A DNA stretch of 64,000 bases from Streptomyces sp. Ru62 (lineage in GTDB: Bacteria > Actinomycetota > Actinomycetes > Streptomycetales > Streptomycetaceae): NCBI RefSeq assembly GCF_002920615.1, contig NZ_PQSU01000016.1:124001-188000 (forward strand), written 5' to 3'. Below, piece by piece: positions 16,898 to 25,282 of the stretch. The position numbers were made by a program, and so were the translations under genes. The notes below the pieces were generated by a model, which saw only the letters and a program-made list of their open reading frames with translations, searched no databases and was not told the DNA's origin. Every line of letters begins with the position of its first letter. Position 1 is the stretch's first letter.

Positions 16898-18451
16898 ATG
16901 CCCAGTGCAGAGATGACGCCCGCGAGCATGCACGAGCCCGAGTCCGTGCGGTCCGTCGCGGCCGAGCCGGTGCAGCCGACCAGGGAGGACGAGGTCGCCG
17001 CCGCCGGCAGTGAGCTGATCGGCGGCCCTCTGGGGCGGCACGCCCTGCTGGGGGCCTCCTGGTGGACCCCCGTGCGGGTCGTGGCGCTCGTGGCGATCGG
17101 CATGTTCGCCCTCGGCCTGGTCCAGAAGGCGCCCTGCTACCACAGTGGCTGGTTCTTCGGAGCGAGCAGTCAGTACACGCACGCCTGCTACTCGGACATC
17201 CCGCACCTCTACCAGGGTCGCGGGTTCGCCGACCATCTCGTGCCGTACTTCGACAAGCTCCCCGGCGACATGGACTACCTCGAATACCCGGTGCTCACCG
17301 GCCTGTTCATGGAAGTGGCCTCCTGGCTCACCCCGCACAGCGGCAGCATCCAGCACCAGGAGCAGTGGTACTGGTTCGTCAACGCCGGGATGCTGATGGT
17401 GTGCGCCGCCGTCATCGCCGTGTGCGTGGCCCGTACCCACCGCCGGCGCCCCTGGGACGGTCTGCTGGTCGCCCTGGCACCCGCCCTTGCGCTGACCGCG
17501 ACCATCAACTGGGACCTGCTGGCCGTGGCGCTGACGGCCGCCGCGATGCTGATGTGGTCCCGGGGCCGCGCCGTCGCCTTCGGTGTCCTCCTGGGGCTCG
17601 CCACGGCCGCCAAGCTGTATCCCGTGCTGCTGCTGGGGCCGCTGCTGGTGCTGTGCTGGCGGGCGGGCGCGTGGCGCGCGTTCTTCCAGGCCGTGTGCGG
17701 AGCGGTGGTCGCCTGGCTCGTGGTGAACCTGCCCGTGATGATCACGCACGACGCGACGGGCTTCCACATCCGTGAGGGCTGGGCGAAGTTCTACACCTTC
17801 AGCAAGGAGCGCGGCGTCGACTTCGGCTCCTTCTGGCTGATCTGGGCGCAGAACTCCAGCAGTCCGCCCACCACCGAGTTCGTCAACACCGCCGCCACGG
17901 TGCTCGTGGTGCTGTGCTTCCTCGGCATCGCCGCGCTGACGTTCACCGCCCCGCGCCGACCGCGCTTCGCCCAGCTGGCCTTCCTGATGGTGGCTGCCTT
18001 CGTCCTCACCAACAAGGTCTACTCCCCCCAGTACGTCCTGTGGCTGGTGCCGCTGGTGGTCCTCGCCCGGCCCAAGTGGCGGGACTTCCTGATCTGGCAG
18101 GCGTGCGAGGTGGCGTACTTCCTGGGCATCTGGCTGTACCTCGCCTACACGACCAGCGGAGACGCCCACAAGGGCCTGCCCACGCAGGGCTACCACTGGG
18201 CGATCGTCGTGCACCTGCTGGGCACGCTGTACCTGTGCGCCATGGTCGTACGGGACATCCTCATGCCGGAGCGGGACGTGGTGCGCCGGTCCGGCGACGA
18301 CGATCCGTCGGGCGGCGTGCTCGACGGCGCAGAGGACGTGTTCGTGCTCGGCGCGGCATCCCATCCGCCGCGCCACGCCACCGACTTCGAGGGGCCTCAG
18401 GTGGACTGGGGTCGGCCGGAGACGCTGGCCCACGACGAACGTTCGCTCTGA
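16898..18451 (+). CDS. GT87-like polytopic membrane glycosyltransferase
   Basis: About 517 residues with 10 or more membrane helices. After the first helix comes a long outer loop with acidic and aromatic residues (SDIPHLYQGRGFADHLVPYF, then DYLEYPVLTG), the pattern of polyprenyl-phosphate-sugar-dependent GT-C enzymes; the helix-loop PVLLLGPLLVL and KVYSPQYVLWLVPL are also GT87-like. Substrate and product are unknown; location next to peptidoglycan genes suggests envelope glycan work. ATG 16898 (AGG 9 bp before) is preferred over 16889; the frame opens earlier but would translate through the PBP terminator and a parS site. The C-terminal tail is acidic and cytoplasmic. Confidence 0.75.
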   Translation: MPSAEMTPASMHEPESVRSVAAEPVQPTREDEVAAAGSELIGGPLGRHALLGASWWTPVRVVALVAIGMFALGLVQKAPCYHSGWFFGASSQYTHACYSDIPHLYQGRGFADHLVPYFDKLPGDMDYLEYPVLTGLFMEVASWLTPHSGSIQHQEQWYWFVNAGMLMVCAAVIAVCVARTHRRRPWDGLLVALAPALALTATINWDLLAVALTAAAMLMWSRGRAVAFGVLLGLATAAKLYPVLLLGPLLVLCWRAGAWRAFFQAVCGAVVAWLVVNLPVMITHDATGFHIREGWAKFYTFSKERGVDFGSFWLIWAQNSSSPPTTEFVNTAATVLVVLCFLGIAALTFTAPRRPRFAQLAFLMVAAFVLTNKVYSPQYVLWLVPLVVLARPKWRDFLIWQACEVAYFLGIWLYLAYTTSGDAHKGLPTQGYHWAIVVHLLGTLYLCAMVVRDILMPERDVVRRSGDDDPSGGVLDGAEDVFVLGAASHPPRHATDFEGPQVDWGRPETLAHDERSL

Positions 18452-18553
18452 GCGAACACGCTCCAGGCCTCATCGGCACACCACAGGCCACACGCCCCAC
18501 ACCGCATCGGCACACGGCACGGCGAGCGTGCGTCCCGCGGGGGCGGTGCACAC

Positions 18554-18590
18554 AGAAGGCCGTATCCGGGAGCACCGGATACGGCCTTCT
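18554..18590. terminator. Bidirectional terminator between convergent genes
   Basis: A perfect 16-bp stem (AGAAGGCCGTATCCGG and its complement) with loop GAGCA. It lies between the GT87-like gene and the leftward racemase-like gene, 18 bp from the latter stop. Confidence 0.85.
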
Positions 18591-18607
18591 CGGCGTTCTG
18601 GACGGGC

Positions 18608-19639
18608 TCAGCGGTCCACGAGACGGTCGAACTGGGTCGTGGTGTGCCGCAGATGGGCCACCAGTTCGTCGCCGACCTTCGGCTCGGGGGCGTCCGAGGG
18701 CACGAACAGGATCGACACCTGCATGTGCGGCGGCTCGGCGAACCAGCGCTGCTTGCCGCCCCAGACGAACGGGGAGAGGTTCCGGTTGACCGTGGCGAGC
18801 CCGGCCCGGGCGACGCCCTTGGCGCGCGGCATGACGCCGTGCAGGGCCTTCGGAGCCTCCAGACCCACCCCGTGCGACGTTCCGCCCGCCACGACCACCA
18901 GGAAGCCGTCCGAGGCCGCCTTCTGCTGCCGGTAGCCGAACCGGTCGCCCTTCGCCACGCGCGTGACGTCCAGGACGGCACCGCGGTACTCCGTGGCGTC
19001 GTGGTCCCCCAGCCACAGCCGCGTGCCGATGCGGGCGCGGAACCGGGTCTGCGGGAACTGCTGCTGGAGCCGTGCCAGGTCGTCCGCCTTGAGGTGGCTG
19101 ACGAACATCGTGTGCAGCGGCAGCCGCGCCGCGCGCAGCCGGTCCATCCAGCCGATGACCTCCTCGACGGCGTCCGAACCGTCGGTGCGGTCCAGCGGCA
19201 GATGGATGGCGAAGCCCTCCAGCCGGACGTTCTCTATGGCCTGGTGCAGCTGGGGCAGGTCGTGCTCGCTGATGCCGTGCCGCTTCATCGAGGACATCAC
19301 CTCGATGACGACACGGGCGCCCACGAGGCCGTACACGCCGTCGATCGAAGAGACCGAGCGGACGACCCGGTCGGGCAGCGGGACCGGCTCCTCACCACGC
19401 CGGTACGGCGTGAGCACCAGCAGGTCACCGCTGAAGAAGTCCTTGATGCGTGCGGCCTCGTAGGTGGTGCCGACGGCGAGCAGGTCGGCACCGAGCCGTG
19501 TGGCCTCCTCCGACAGCCGTTCGTGCCCGAAGCCGTAGCCGTTGCCCTTGCAGACCGGGACGAGTCCCGGGAACTGCTCCTGCACGTGCTTGTGGTGCGC
19601 CCGCCAGCGCGCGGTGTCGACGTAGAGCGTGAGCGCCAT
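18608..19639 (-). CDS. Alanine-racemase-fold PLP protein next to femX
   Basis: A 343-residue fold-type III PLP protein. The PLP-lysine motif VCKGNGYGFG near residue 30 parallels KANAYGHG of alanine racemase, and the C-terminal beta domain has VTRVAKGDRFGYRQ like the racemase VGYG region. It is shorter and more divergent than true Alr, so racemase activity on alanine is not certain; another amino acid is possible. It is leftward and 85 bp behind femX, so the pair probably acts in peptidoglycan precursor or crossbridge metabolism. The ATG at 19639 gives a sensible N-terminus. Confidence 0.75.
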   Translation of the reverse strand: MALTLYVDTARWRAHHKHVQEQFPGLVPVCKGNGYGFGHERLSEEATRLGADLLAVGTTYEAARIKDFFSGDLLVLTPYRRGEEPVPLPDRVVRSVSSIDGVYGLVGARVVIEVMSSMKRHGISEHDLPQLHQAIENVRLEGFAIHLPLDRTDGSDAVEEVIGWMDRLRAARLPLHTMFVSHLKADDLARLQQQFPQTRFRARIGTRLWLGDHDATEYRGAVLDVTRVAKGDRFGYRQQKAASDGFLVVVAGGTSHGVGLEAPKALHGVMPRAKGVARAGLATVNRNLSPFVWGGKQRWFAEPPHMQVSILFVPSDAPEPKVGDELVAHLRHTTTQFDRLVDR

Positions 19640-19724
19640 GGCCGGACCCGGAACCTTTCTCGTGGCTGCGGTGGATCAGAGGTGTGAGAGCTGTGAAGGC
19701 AATGGAATCAAACGCCCGCGCGGC

Positions 19725-20843
19725 TCAGCGGCGCGACATGTAGATGTCGAGCGCCTTGTGGAGCAGCTTGTTCAGCGGGAAGTCCCACTCGCCGAGGTAC
19801 TCGGCGGCCTGGCCGCCGGTGCCGACCTTGAACTGGATGAGGCCGAAGAGGTGGTCGGTCTCGTCCAGCGAGTCGGAGATGCCGCGCAGGTCGTAGACGG
19901 TGGCGCCGAGCGCGTAGGCGTCGCGCAGCATCCGCCACTGCATGGCGTTGGACGGCCGGACCTCGCGGCCGATGTTGTCGGAGGCGCCGTAGGAGTACCA
20001 GACGTGCCCGCCGACGATCAGCATCGTCGCTGCCGAGAGGTTCACCCCGTTGTGGCGGGCGAAGTACAGCCGCATCCGGTTGGGGTCCTCGGTGTTGAGG
20101 GCCGTCCACATGCGCTGGAAGTACGACAGCGGGCGGGGCCGGAAGTGGTCGCGGACGGCCGTGATCTCGTACAGCCGCTGCCACTCGGGCAGGTCCTGGT
20201 AGCCGCCCTGGACGACCTCGACGCCGGCCTTCTCGGCCTTCTTGATGTTGCGGCGCCACAGCTGGTTGAAGTTCTTGTGGACCTCTTCCAGGGAGCGGTT
20301 GGCCAGCGGCACCTGGTAGACGTAGCGGGGCTGCACGTCGCCGAAGCCGGCGCCGCCGTCCTCACCCTGCTGCCAGCCCATGCGGCGCAGCTTGTCGGCC
20401 ACCTCGAAGGCGCGCGGCTCGATGAAGTCGGCCTCCAGGTCGCGCAGACGCTTGACGTCCGGGTCCTGGATGCCCTTCTTGATCGTGTCGGCGTTCCAGC
20501 GGCGGATGATCACCGGCGGGCCCATCTTCACGGAGAAGGCACCCTGCTGCTTCAGGTGCGCCAGCATCGGCTGGATCCAGTCGTCCAGGTTCGGCGCGTA
20601 CCAGTTGATGACCGGGCCCTCGGGCAGGTAGGCGAGGTAGCGCTTGATCTTGGGCAGCTGGCGGTAGAGGACCAGGCCCACGCCGACCAGCTGGCCGCTC
20701 CTGTCGAACCAGCCGAGGTTCTCCGAACGCCACTCCGCCTTCACATCTGCCCAGGCCGGGACCTGCATGTGGCTCGCCGCCGGCAGGCTCTGGATGAAGG
20801 CCAGATGCTGCTCGCGACTGATGGTCCTCAGGGTCAGGCTCAT
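19725..20843 (-). CDS. femX: FemX-type aminoacyltransferase for the peptidoglycan crossbridge
   Basis: A 372-residue FemABX enzyme (two GNAT-like lobes). In Streptomyces it adds the first glycine of the interpeptide bridge to the lipid-linked precursor using Gly-tRNA. The conserved FNQLWRRNIKKAEKAGVEV and the C-terminal ATVYDLRGISDSLDETDHLFGLIQFKVGTGG segments are clear. The ATG at 20843 has GAGGAG upstream. It is followed closely by the racemase-like gene on the same strand, and belongs functionally with murJ and the class A PBP in this window. Confidence 0.92.
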   Translation of the reverse strand: MSLTLRTISREQHLAFIQSLPAASHMQVPAWADVKAEWRSENLGWFDRSGQLVGVGLVLYRQLPKIKRYLAYLPEGPVINWYAPNLDDWIQPMLAHLKQQGAFSVKMGPPVIIRRWNADTIKKGIQDPDVKRLRDLEADFIEPRAFEVADKLRRMGWQQGEDGGAGFGDVQPRYVYQVPLANRSLEEVHKNFNQLWRRNIKKAEKAGVEVVQGGYQDLPEWQRLYEITAVRDHFRPRPLSYFQRMWTALNTEDPNRMRLYFARHNGVNLSAATMLIVGGHVWYSYGASDNIGREVRPSNAMQWRMLRDAYALGATVYDLRGISDSLDETDHLFGLIQFKVGTGGQAAEYLGEWDFPLNKLLHKALDIYMSRR

Positions 20844-20963
20844 TCGGGGCGCTCCTCGGGCTGGTGTGTCCCCATGGGTACAGGGGCTCCGGCTCTCGCG
20901 CCGAAGCCTACTGCGCCTTGCGAGCGCCCCGACTGGGCGTACGGGGCTTTGAGCCCGGTGGGG

Positions 20964-21278
20964 TCAGCTGATGACCCCGCCGAACAGGCCGCCATGGGCC
21001 ATGCCGATCAGGAAACCGACTCCGGCGGCGCCGAGACCCAGGATCAGACCGAACCGCTGCCGCGTGGTCACCGAGATCCACTGTCCGTACACGCCCGTGG
21101 CCAGTGCCACCAGGCCTGTCCACGAGGTCAGCAGGTGAAGGCTGTGGAAGAAGGACGTGATGAAGGACAGCAGGCCCAGGACGAACGTCACCGCCATCAG
21201 GGTGTCCTGAAGCGGATGGGGCTTGCCGTCCGTGGCGAAGAGGGAACCGGCGGTGTTGGGTCGCAATGCCTGTGCCAT
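20964..21278 (-). CDS. Small polytopic membrane protein of unknown function
   Basis: A 104-residue protein with about three hydrophobic segments (residues 28-48, 51-71, 77-103), preceded by a short polar N-terminus. The ATG at 21278 has a near-perfect AGGAGGTG site; an upstream in-frame ATG at 21320 has none. It stands divergent from the rpsF operon and 120 bp upstream of femX. Conserved in this position in Streptomyces as far as I recall; I know no function. Confidence 0.75.
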   Translation of the reverse strand: MAQALRPNTAGSLFATDGKPHPLQDTLMAVTFVLGLLSFITSFFHSLHLLTSWTGLVALATGVYGQWISVTTRQRFGLILGLGAAGVGFLIGMAHGGLFGGVIS

Positions 21279-21551
21279 GGGCACCTCCTGCGGAAGGCGG
21301 CGCATCGTAGCGCCGTACACACCCGATGTGTACAGATTGTCGGGGTCGACGGCCGGATTTCAACCGGAAGCGTGTGTGCGGGTAGTCTGTACCGTCTGCA
21401 CTGGTGTCTGCCCAGACCTGCCCAGGTCACACTGCCGGCTTCCCTGAAGGAACCCCGATTGTCAGTGGTGGCCGATACCGTTGCGTACGCATCACAACCC
21501 TCCTGCCACGGAACGACCGTGGCCGCTGAGTCCAAAGGAGGTGGGTTCCAC

Positions 21552-21842
21552 ATGCGTCACTACGAGGTGATGGTCATCCTCGACCCCGATCTCGAGGAGC
21601 GCGCTGTCTCCCCGCTGATCGAGAACTTCCTGTCCGTCGTCCGTGACGGCGGCGGCAAGGTTGAGAAGGTCGACACCTGGGGCCGTCGTCGTCTCGCCTA
21701 CGAGATCAAGAAGAAGCCCGAGGGCATCTACTCGGTCATCGACCTGCAGGCCGAGCCTGCGGTCGTCAAGGAGCTCGACCGCCAGATGAACCTGAACGAG
21801 TCGGTCCTCCGGACCAAGGTCCTCCGCCCCGAGACCCACTGA
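21552..21842 (+). CDS. rpsF: 30S ribosomal protein S6
   Basis: A 96-residue primary rRNA-binding partner of S18. Family sequence is clear: MRHYEVMVILDPDLEE at the start and DTWGRRRLAYEIKKKPEGIYSV in the middle. ATG 21552 is fixed by AAAGGAGGTG and by family length; the very long open frame upstream on this strand is a GC artefact. First gene of rpsF-ssb-rpsR-rplI. A weak promoter candidate (TAGTCT, 21383-21388) lies in the 270-bp upstream gap. Confidence 0.97.
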   Translation: MRHYEVMVILDPDLEERAVSPLIENFLSVVRDGGGKVEKVDTWGRRRLAYEIKKKPEGIYSVIDLQAEPAVVKELDRQMNLNESVLRTKVLRPETH

Positions 21843-21922
21843 GCTTTCCCGCTCAGCTGATCTCGGGATTCGAGTAGCAGCAACAAGCAGCCAGAGCAGC
21901 AAACCCGCCGAGAGGTTCCCCC

Positions 21923-22501
21923 ATGGCAGGCGAGACCGTCATCACGGTCATCGGCAATCTTGTCGACGACCCCGAGCTGCGCTTCACCCCGTCCGGTGCG
22001 GCGGTCGCGAAGTTCCGCGTCGCGTCCACTCCCCGCACCTTCGACCGCCAGACGAACGAGTGGAAGGACGGCGAAAGCCTCTTCCTGACCTGCTCGGTCT
22101 GGCGCCAGGCGGCGGAGAACGTCGCCGAGTCGCTCCAGCGAGGCATGCGCGTCATCGTGCAGGGCCGGCTGAAGCAGCGGTCCTACGAGGACCGTGAGGG
22201 CGTCAAGCGCACGGTCTACGAGCTGGACGTCGAGGAAGTCGGCCCCAGCCTGCGCAACGCCACGGCCAAGGTCACCAAGACCGCCGGTGGCGCTCGCGGT
22301 GGCCAGGGCGGTTACGGCGGCGGTGGCGGCCAGGGTGGCGGCGGCTGGGGCGGTGGCCCCGGTGGCGGCCAGCAGGGCGGCGGCGCTCCGGCCGACGACC
22401 CTTGGGCGACCGGCGCTCCCGCCGGTGGCAACCAGGGTGGCGGCGGCTGGGGCGGAGGCTCCGGCGGCGGTGGCGGCTACTCGGACGAGCCCCCCTTCTA
22501 A
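21923..22501 (+). CDS. ssb: Single-stranded DNA-binding protein
   Basis: A 192-residue SSB that coats single-stranded DNA at forks. The OB fold covers residues 1-112 (ETVITVIGNLVDDPELRFTP; VRASTP-type strand; LTCSVWRQAAENVAESL). The rest is a Gly-rich flexible linker ending in the partner-binding acidic tip DEPPF, slightly different from the common DDDIPF. It lies 80 bp after rpsF and before rpsR, the usual bacterial order, tying a replication protein to ribosomal proteins. Confidence 0.97.
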   Translation: MAGETVITVIGNLVDDPELRFTPSGAAVAKFRVASTPRTFDRQTNEWKDGESLFLTCSVWRQAAENVAESLQRGMRVIVQGRLKQRSYEDREGVKRTVYELDVEEVGPSLRNATAKVTKTAGGARGGQGGYGGGGGQGGGGWGGGPGGGQQGGGAPADDPWATGAPAGGNQGGGGWGGGSGGGGGYSDEPPF

Positions 22502-22583
22502 GCCCTCGGGCCAGGCCCTTCCGGGCCGGTCCGGGTCGAGGGCGGGTCGTATCCCAACTTCTTGATCACACAGGAGAAACACC

Positions 22584-22820
22584 ATGGCGAAGCCGCCTGT
22601 GCGCAAGCCGAAGAAGAAGGTCTGCGCTTTCTGCAAGGACAAGGTCACGTACGTGGACTACAAGGACACGAACATGCTGCGGAAGTTCATTTCCGACCGC
22701 GGCAAGATCCGTGCCCGCCGCGTGACCGGCAACTGCACGCAGCACCAGCGTGACGTCGCCACGGCCGTCAAGAACAGCCGTGAGATGGCGCTGCTGCCCT
22801 ACACGTCCACCGCTCGCTAA
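22584..22820 (+). CDS. rpsR: 30S ribosomal protein S18
   Basis: A 78-residue ribosomal protein. It is of the cysteine-containing type: KKVCAFCKDKVTYVDYKD carries CxxC and a further Cys follows in TGNCTQHQRD, so it may hold zinc. Streptomyces often carry a second Cys-free copy under Zur control elsewhere. The ATG at 22584 is preceded by AGGAGAAACACC. Confidence 0.97.
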   Translation: MAKPPVRKPKKKVCAFCKDKVTYVDYKDTNMLRKFISDRGKIRARRVTGNCTQHQRDVATAVKNSREMALLPYTSTAR

Positions 22821-22838
22821 GGGAAGGGTGACCGACTC

Positions 22839-23285
22839 ATGAAGATCATCCTCACCCACGAGGTCTCCGGCCTCGGTGCCGCGGGCGACGTCGTCGACGT
22901 CAAGGACGGTTACGCTCGCAACTACCTGATCCCGCGGAAGTTCGCTATCCGCTGGACCAAGGGTGGCGAGAAGGACGTCGAGCAGATCCGCCGCGCTCGC
23001 AAGATCCACGAGATCCAGACCATCGAGCAGGCCAACCAGGTCAAGGCTCAGCTGGAAGGCGTGAAGGTCCGTCTGGCCGTCCGCTCCGGCGACGCCGGCC
23101 GTCTCTTCGGTTCCGTCACCCCGGCCGACATCGCGTCCGCGATCAAGGCTTCCGGTGGCCCCGAGGTCGACAAGCGCCGCATCGAGCTGTCCGCTCCCAT
23201 CAAGACCCTGGGCGCCCACGAGACGTCCGTGCGTCTGCACCCCGAGGTTGCCGCCAAGGTCAACGTCGAGGTCGTCGCGGCCTGA
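22839..23285 (+). CDS. rplI: 50S ribosomal protein L9
   Basis: A 148-residue two-domain rRNA-binding protein. The N-terminal signature GLGAAGDVVDVKDGYARNYLIPR is canonical, followed by a long connecting helix and the C-terminal domain. It starts 18 bp after rpsR with AAGGGAAGGGTG upstream and is the last gene of the operon; a hairpin follows. Confidence 0.97.
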   Translation: MKIILTHEVSGLGAAGDVVDVKDGYARNYLIPRKFAIRWTKGGEKDVEQIRRARKIHEIQTIEQANQVKAQLEGVKVRLAVRSGDAGRLFGSVTPADIASAIKASGGPEVDKRRIELSAPIKTLGAHETSVRLHPEVAAKVNVEVVAA

Positions 23286-23323
23286 TCGCCGCGTGATCGC
23301 CGTGCTCGCTTGAGCCGGTGAAC

Positions 23324-23353
23324 GGGGCCGCATCCTTCATTGGGTGCGGCCCC
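23324..23353 (+). terminator. Terminator of the rpsF-ssb-rpsR-rplI operon
   Basis: A 12-bp stem (GGGGCCGCATCC with GGGTGCGGCCCC, one G-U pair), 6-base loop, followed by TTTCCC. It lies 38 bp after rplI. Confidence 0.85.
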
Positions 23354-23447
23354 TTTCCCGTGGACGTGGCCAGCATGGACGTGGCCCGCATGGGTGTGGA
23401 TCTCAAGGCCTTCCATGACCGGGCTGCCGTCAACGGGATGGCAGCGT

Positions 23448-23461
23448 GTTTCACGTGAAAC
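23448..23461. other. parS site (perfect), at the 3' end of the MATE gene
   Basis: Exact GTTTCACGTGAAAC, ending 2 bp before the stop codon of the leftward MATE gene, in the convergent gap after rplI. The flanks do not extend the palindrome. Confidence 0.93.
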
Positions 23462-23463
23462 GG

Positions 23464-24801
23464 TCAGCGGGTCGCGCCGGTCACGATCCAGCGGCCCGAG
23501 CGGGTCCGTAGCCACAGGGTCAGCATCCGGACTGCCATCATCAACGTCATCGCGCCCCACAGGGCGGTGAGTCCGCCGCCGAACGTGGGAACAAGCAGGG
23601 CCGCCGGAGCGAACACCAACAGGGTGACGACCATGGCCCAGGCCAGATAGGGGCCGTCCCCCGCGCCCATGAGGACCCCGTCGAGGACGAAGACGACGCC
23701 GCAGATGGGCTGCGACAGCGCCACGAGCAGCAAGGCCGGCAGAGCGGCGTCCTTCACCAGGGAGTCGCCGGTGAACAGCGGCAGGAAGAGCGGTCGTGCG
23801 GCCACCACGAGGAGACCGAGCACAACTCCGGTCGCGACGCCCCACTGGACCATGCGGCGGCAGGCTTCCCGGGCTCCCTGAGCGTCGTCCGCTCCGAGGT
23901 AGCGGCCGATGATGGCCTGTCCCGCGATCGCTATCGCGTCGAGTGCGAAGGACAACAGGCTCCACAGGGACAGCACGATCTGATGCGCGGCGATGTCGGC
24001 GTCACCGAGACGGGCCGCCACCGCCGTGGCGATCATGAGAATCGCCCGCAGGGACAGCGTGCGGACCAGCAGAGGGACGCCGGCCTGAGCCGAGGCCCGG
24101 ATACCGGCGGCGTCCGGCCGGAGAGAAGCGCCGTGTCGGCGGGCCCCACGGACGACGACGGTCAGATAGACGGCCGCCATGCCGCACTGGGCGATGACCG
24201 TGCCCCAGGCAGAACCGGCTATACCGAGCCCGGCGCCGTAGACGAGCCCCGCGTTGAGGACGGCGTTGGCAATGAATCCCGCGACAGCGACGTAGAGCGG
24301 GGTCCGAGTGTCCTGCAGGCCGCGCAGCACTCCGGTTGCGGCCAGGACGATGAGCATGGCCGGGATGCCCAGCGCGGAGATGCGCAGATAGGTAATGGCG
24401 TAGGGGGCCGCGGTCGGGGACGCGCCGAAGAGGTCCACGATGCCGGGCGCGAGGGGCAGCACGACAGCGATGACGGCGAGACCGAGCAGCAACGCCAGCC
24501 AGATGCCGTCCATGCCCTGACGGATGGCTGCCGGGAGATCACCGGCGCCGACGCGGCGGGCCACGCCGGCCGTGGTGGCGTAGGCGAGGAAGACGAAGAC
24601 ACTCACGGCGGTGGTGAGGAGCGCCGAGGCGACGGCGAGACCGGCGAGCTGAGCGGTCCCGAGATGGCCGACGATCGCACTGTCCGCCATGACGAAGAGA
24701 GGCTCGGCGACGAGGGCGCCGAAGGCCGGGACGGCCAGCGCGACGATCTCTCGGTCGTGCCGACGCAGGGCGGCCTTGGGGATCTCTGGAGCCTGTGTCA
24801 T
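23464..24801 (-). CDS. MATE-family (DinF-like) multidrug or toxin exporter
   Basis: A 445-residue membrane protein with 12 helices in two related halves. Typical MATE/DinF segments: PAFGALVAEPLFVMADSAIVGHLG in helix 1, GVLRGLQDTRTPLYVA, and DADIAAHQIVLSLWSLLSFALDAIAIAGQ in the second half. The substrate is unknown. Start choice: ATG 24801 lies about 7 bp after a TACATT -10-like box with TTGCAT 18 bp further up, as for a leaderless transcript; ATG 24807 is the alternative. It faces away from dnaB, sharing the DnaA-box-containing gap. Confidence 0.87.
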   Translation of the reverse strand: MTQAPEIPKAALRRHDREIVALAVPAFGALVAEPLFVMADSAIVGHLGTAQLAGLAVASALLTTAVSVFVFLAYATTAGVARRVGAGDLPAAIRQGMDGIWLALLLGLAVIAVVLPLAPGIVDLFGASPTAAPYAITYLRISALGIPAMLIVLAATGVLRGLQDTRTPLYVAVAGFIANAVLNAGLVYGAGLGIAGSAWGTVIAQCGMAAVYLTVVVRGARRHGASLRPDAAGIRASAQAGVPLLVRTLSLRAILMIATAVAARLGDADIAAHQIVLSLWSLLSFALDAIAIAGQAIIGRYLGADDAQGAREACRRMVQWGVATGVVLGLLVVAARPLFLPLFTGDSLVKDAALPALLLVALSQPICGVVFVLDGVLMGAGDGPYLAWAMVVTLLVFAPAALLVPTFGGGLTALWGAMTLMMAVRMLTLWLRTRSGRWIVTGATR

Positions 24802-24815
24802 GAGCATCAATGTAA

Positions 24816-25078
24816 TCGTCCACAGGTAAGCGATGCAACCGGCGAGTGGCCCTTACTTTGAATCGCGGGTCGTGTCCTTTCGGGTGCCGTTCGAAGCGAT
24901 CTTGGCCCGACTGGGGAAGTTTTTTCTCTGCACAGCCGGTGGATCGTAAATGTGCAGGTCAGAGGCTTGGTTTCGGTGGGATCGAGGGCTTGTTCACAGG
25001 GCTTTCCACCGGGTCGTGCACAGGTTTCGCCGAGTTCTCCACAGCATCCGGGCCGTCGTCCACATGGCCTGTGGATAA
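24816..25078. promoter_or_regulatory. DnaA-box cluster upstream of dnaB
   Basis: In the 481-bp gap 24802-25282 there are four DnaA-box-like 9-mers. Three lie within 44 bp: TTCTCCACA (25035-25043), TCGTCCACA (25056-25064) and, inverted, TTATCCACA (25070-25078). TCGTCCACA also occurs at 24816-24824 beside the MATE promoter. The Streptomyces consensus is TTGTCCACA. Published work on S. coelicolor describes DnaA-box clusters outside oriC in this region; whether this is one of those named clusters I cannot check. The gap also carries the dnaB promoter, which I cannot place exactly. Confidence 0.65.
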
Positions 25079-25282
25079 CCAGATTGGCTGACGGTGCCGA
25101 CGGGCCTACGGTGGTCCGGCGCCCGCTCCCTCACCGGGCTCCGAAGGTGTCCTTCTTCGGGCCGGGGAACCGTCACAAACCCGACGCGCATGAACCGGAG
25201 TTGGGCGTCTTATTTGTCAGTGTCGTGCCGTACAACAGAGGACACGGCGAGGTCCGCCGTGCGGACGGGAGGAGGTGGCTCG

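Noticed and set aside
19629..21842. 737-codon frame ending in rpsF
   Set aside because: Only the last 96 codons are rpsF, fixed by a strong ribosome site; the rest is antisense to femX and the racemase-like gene.
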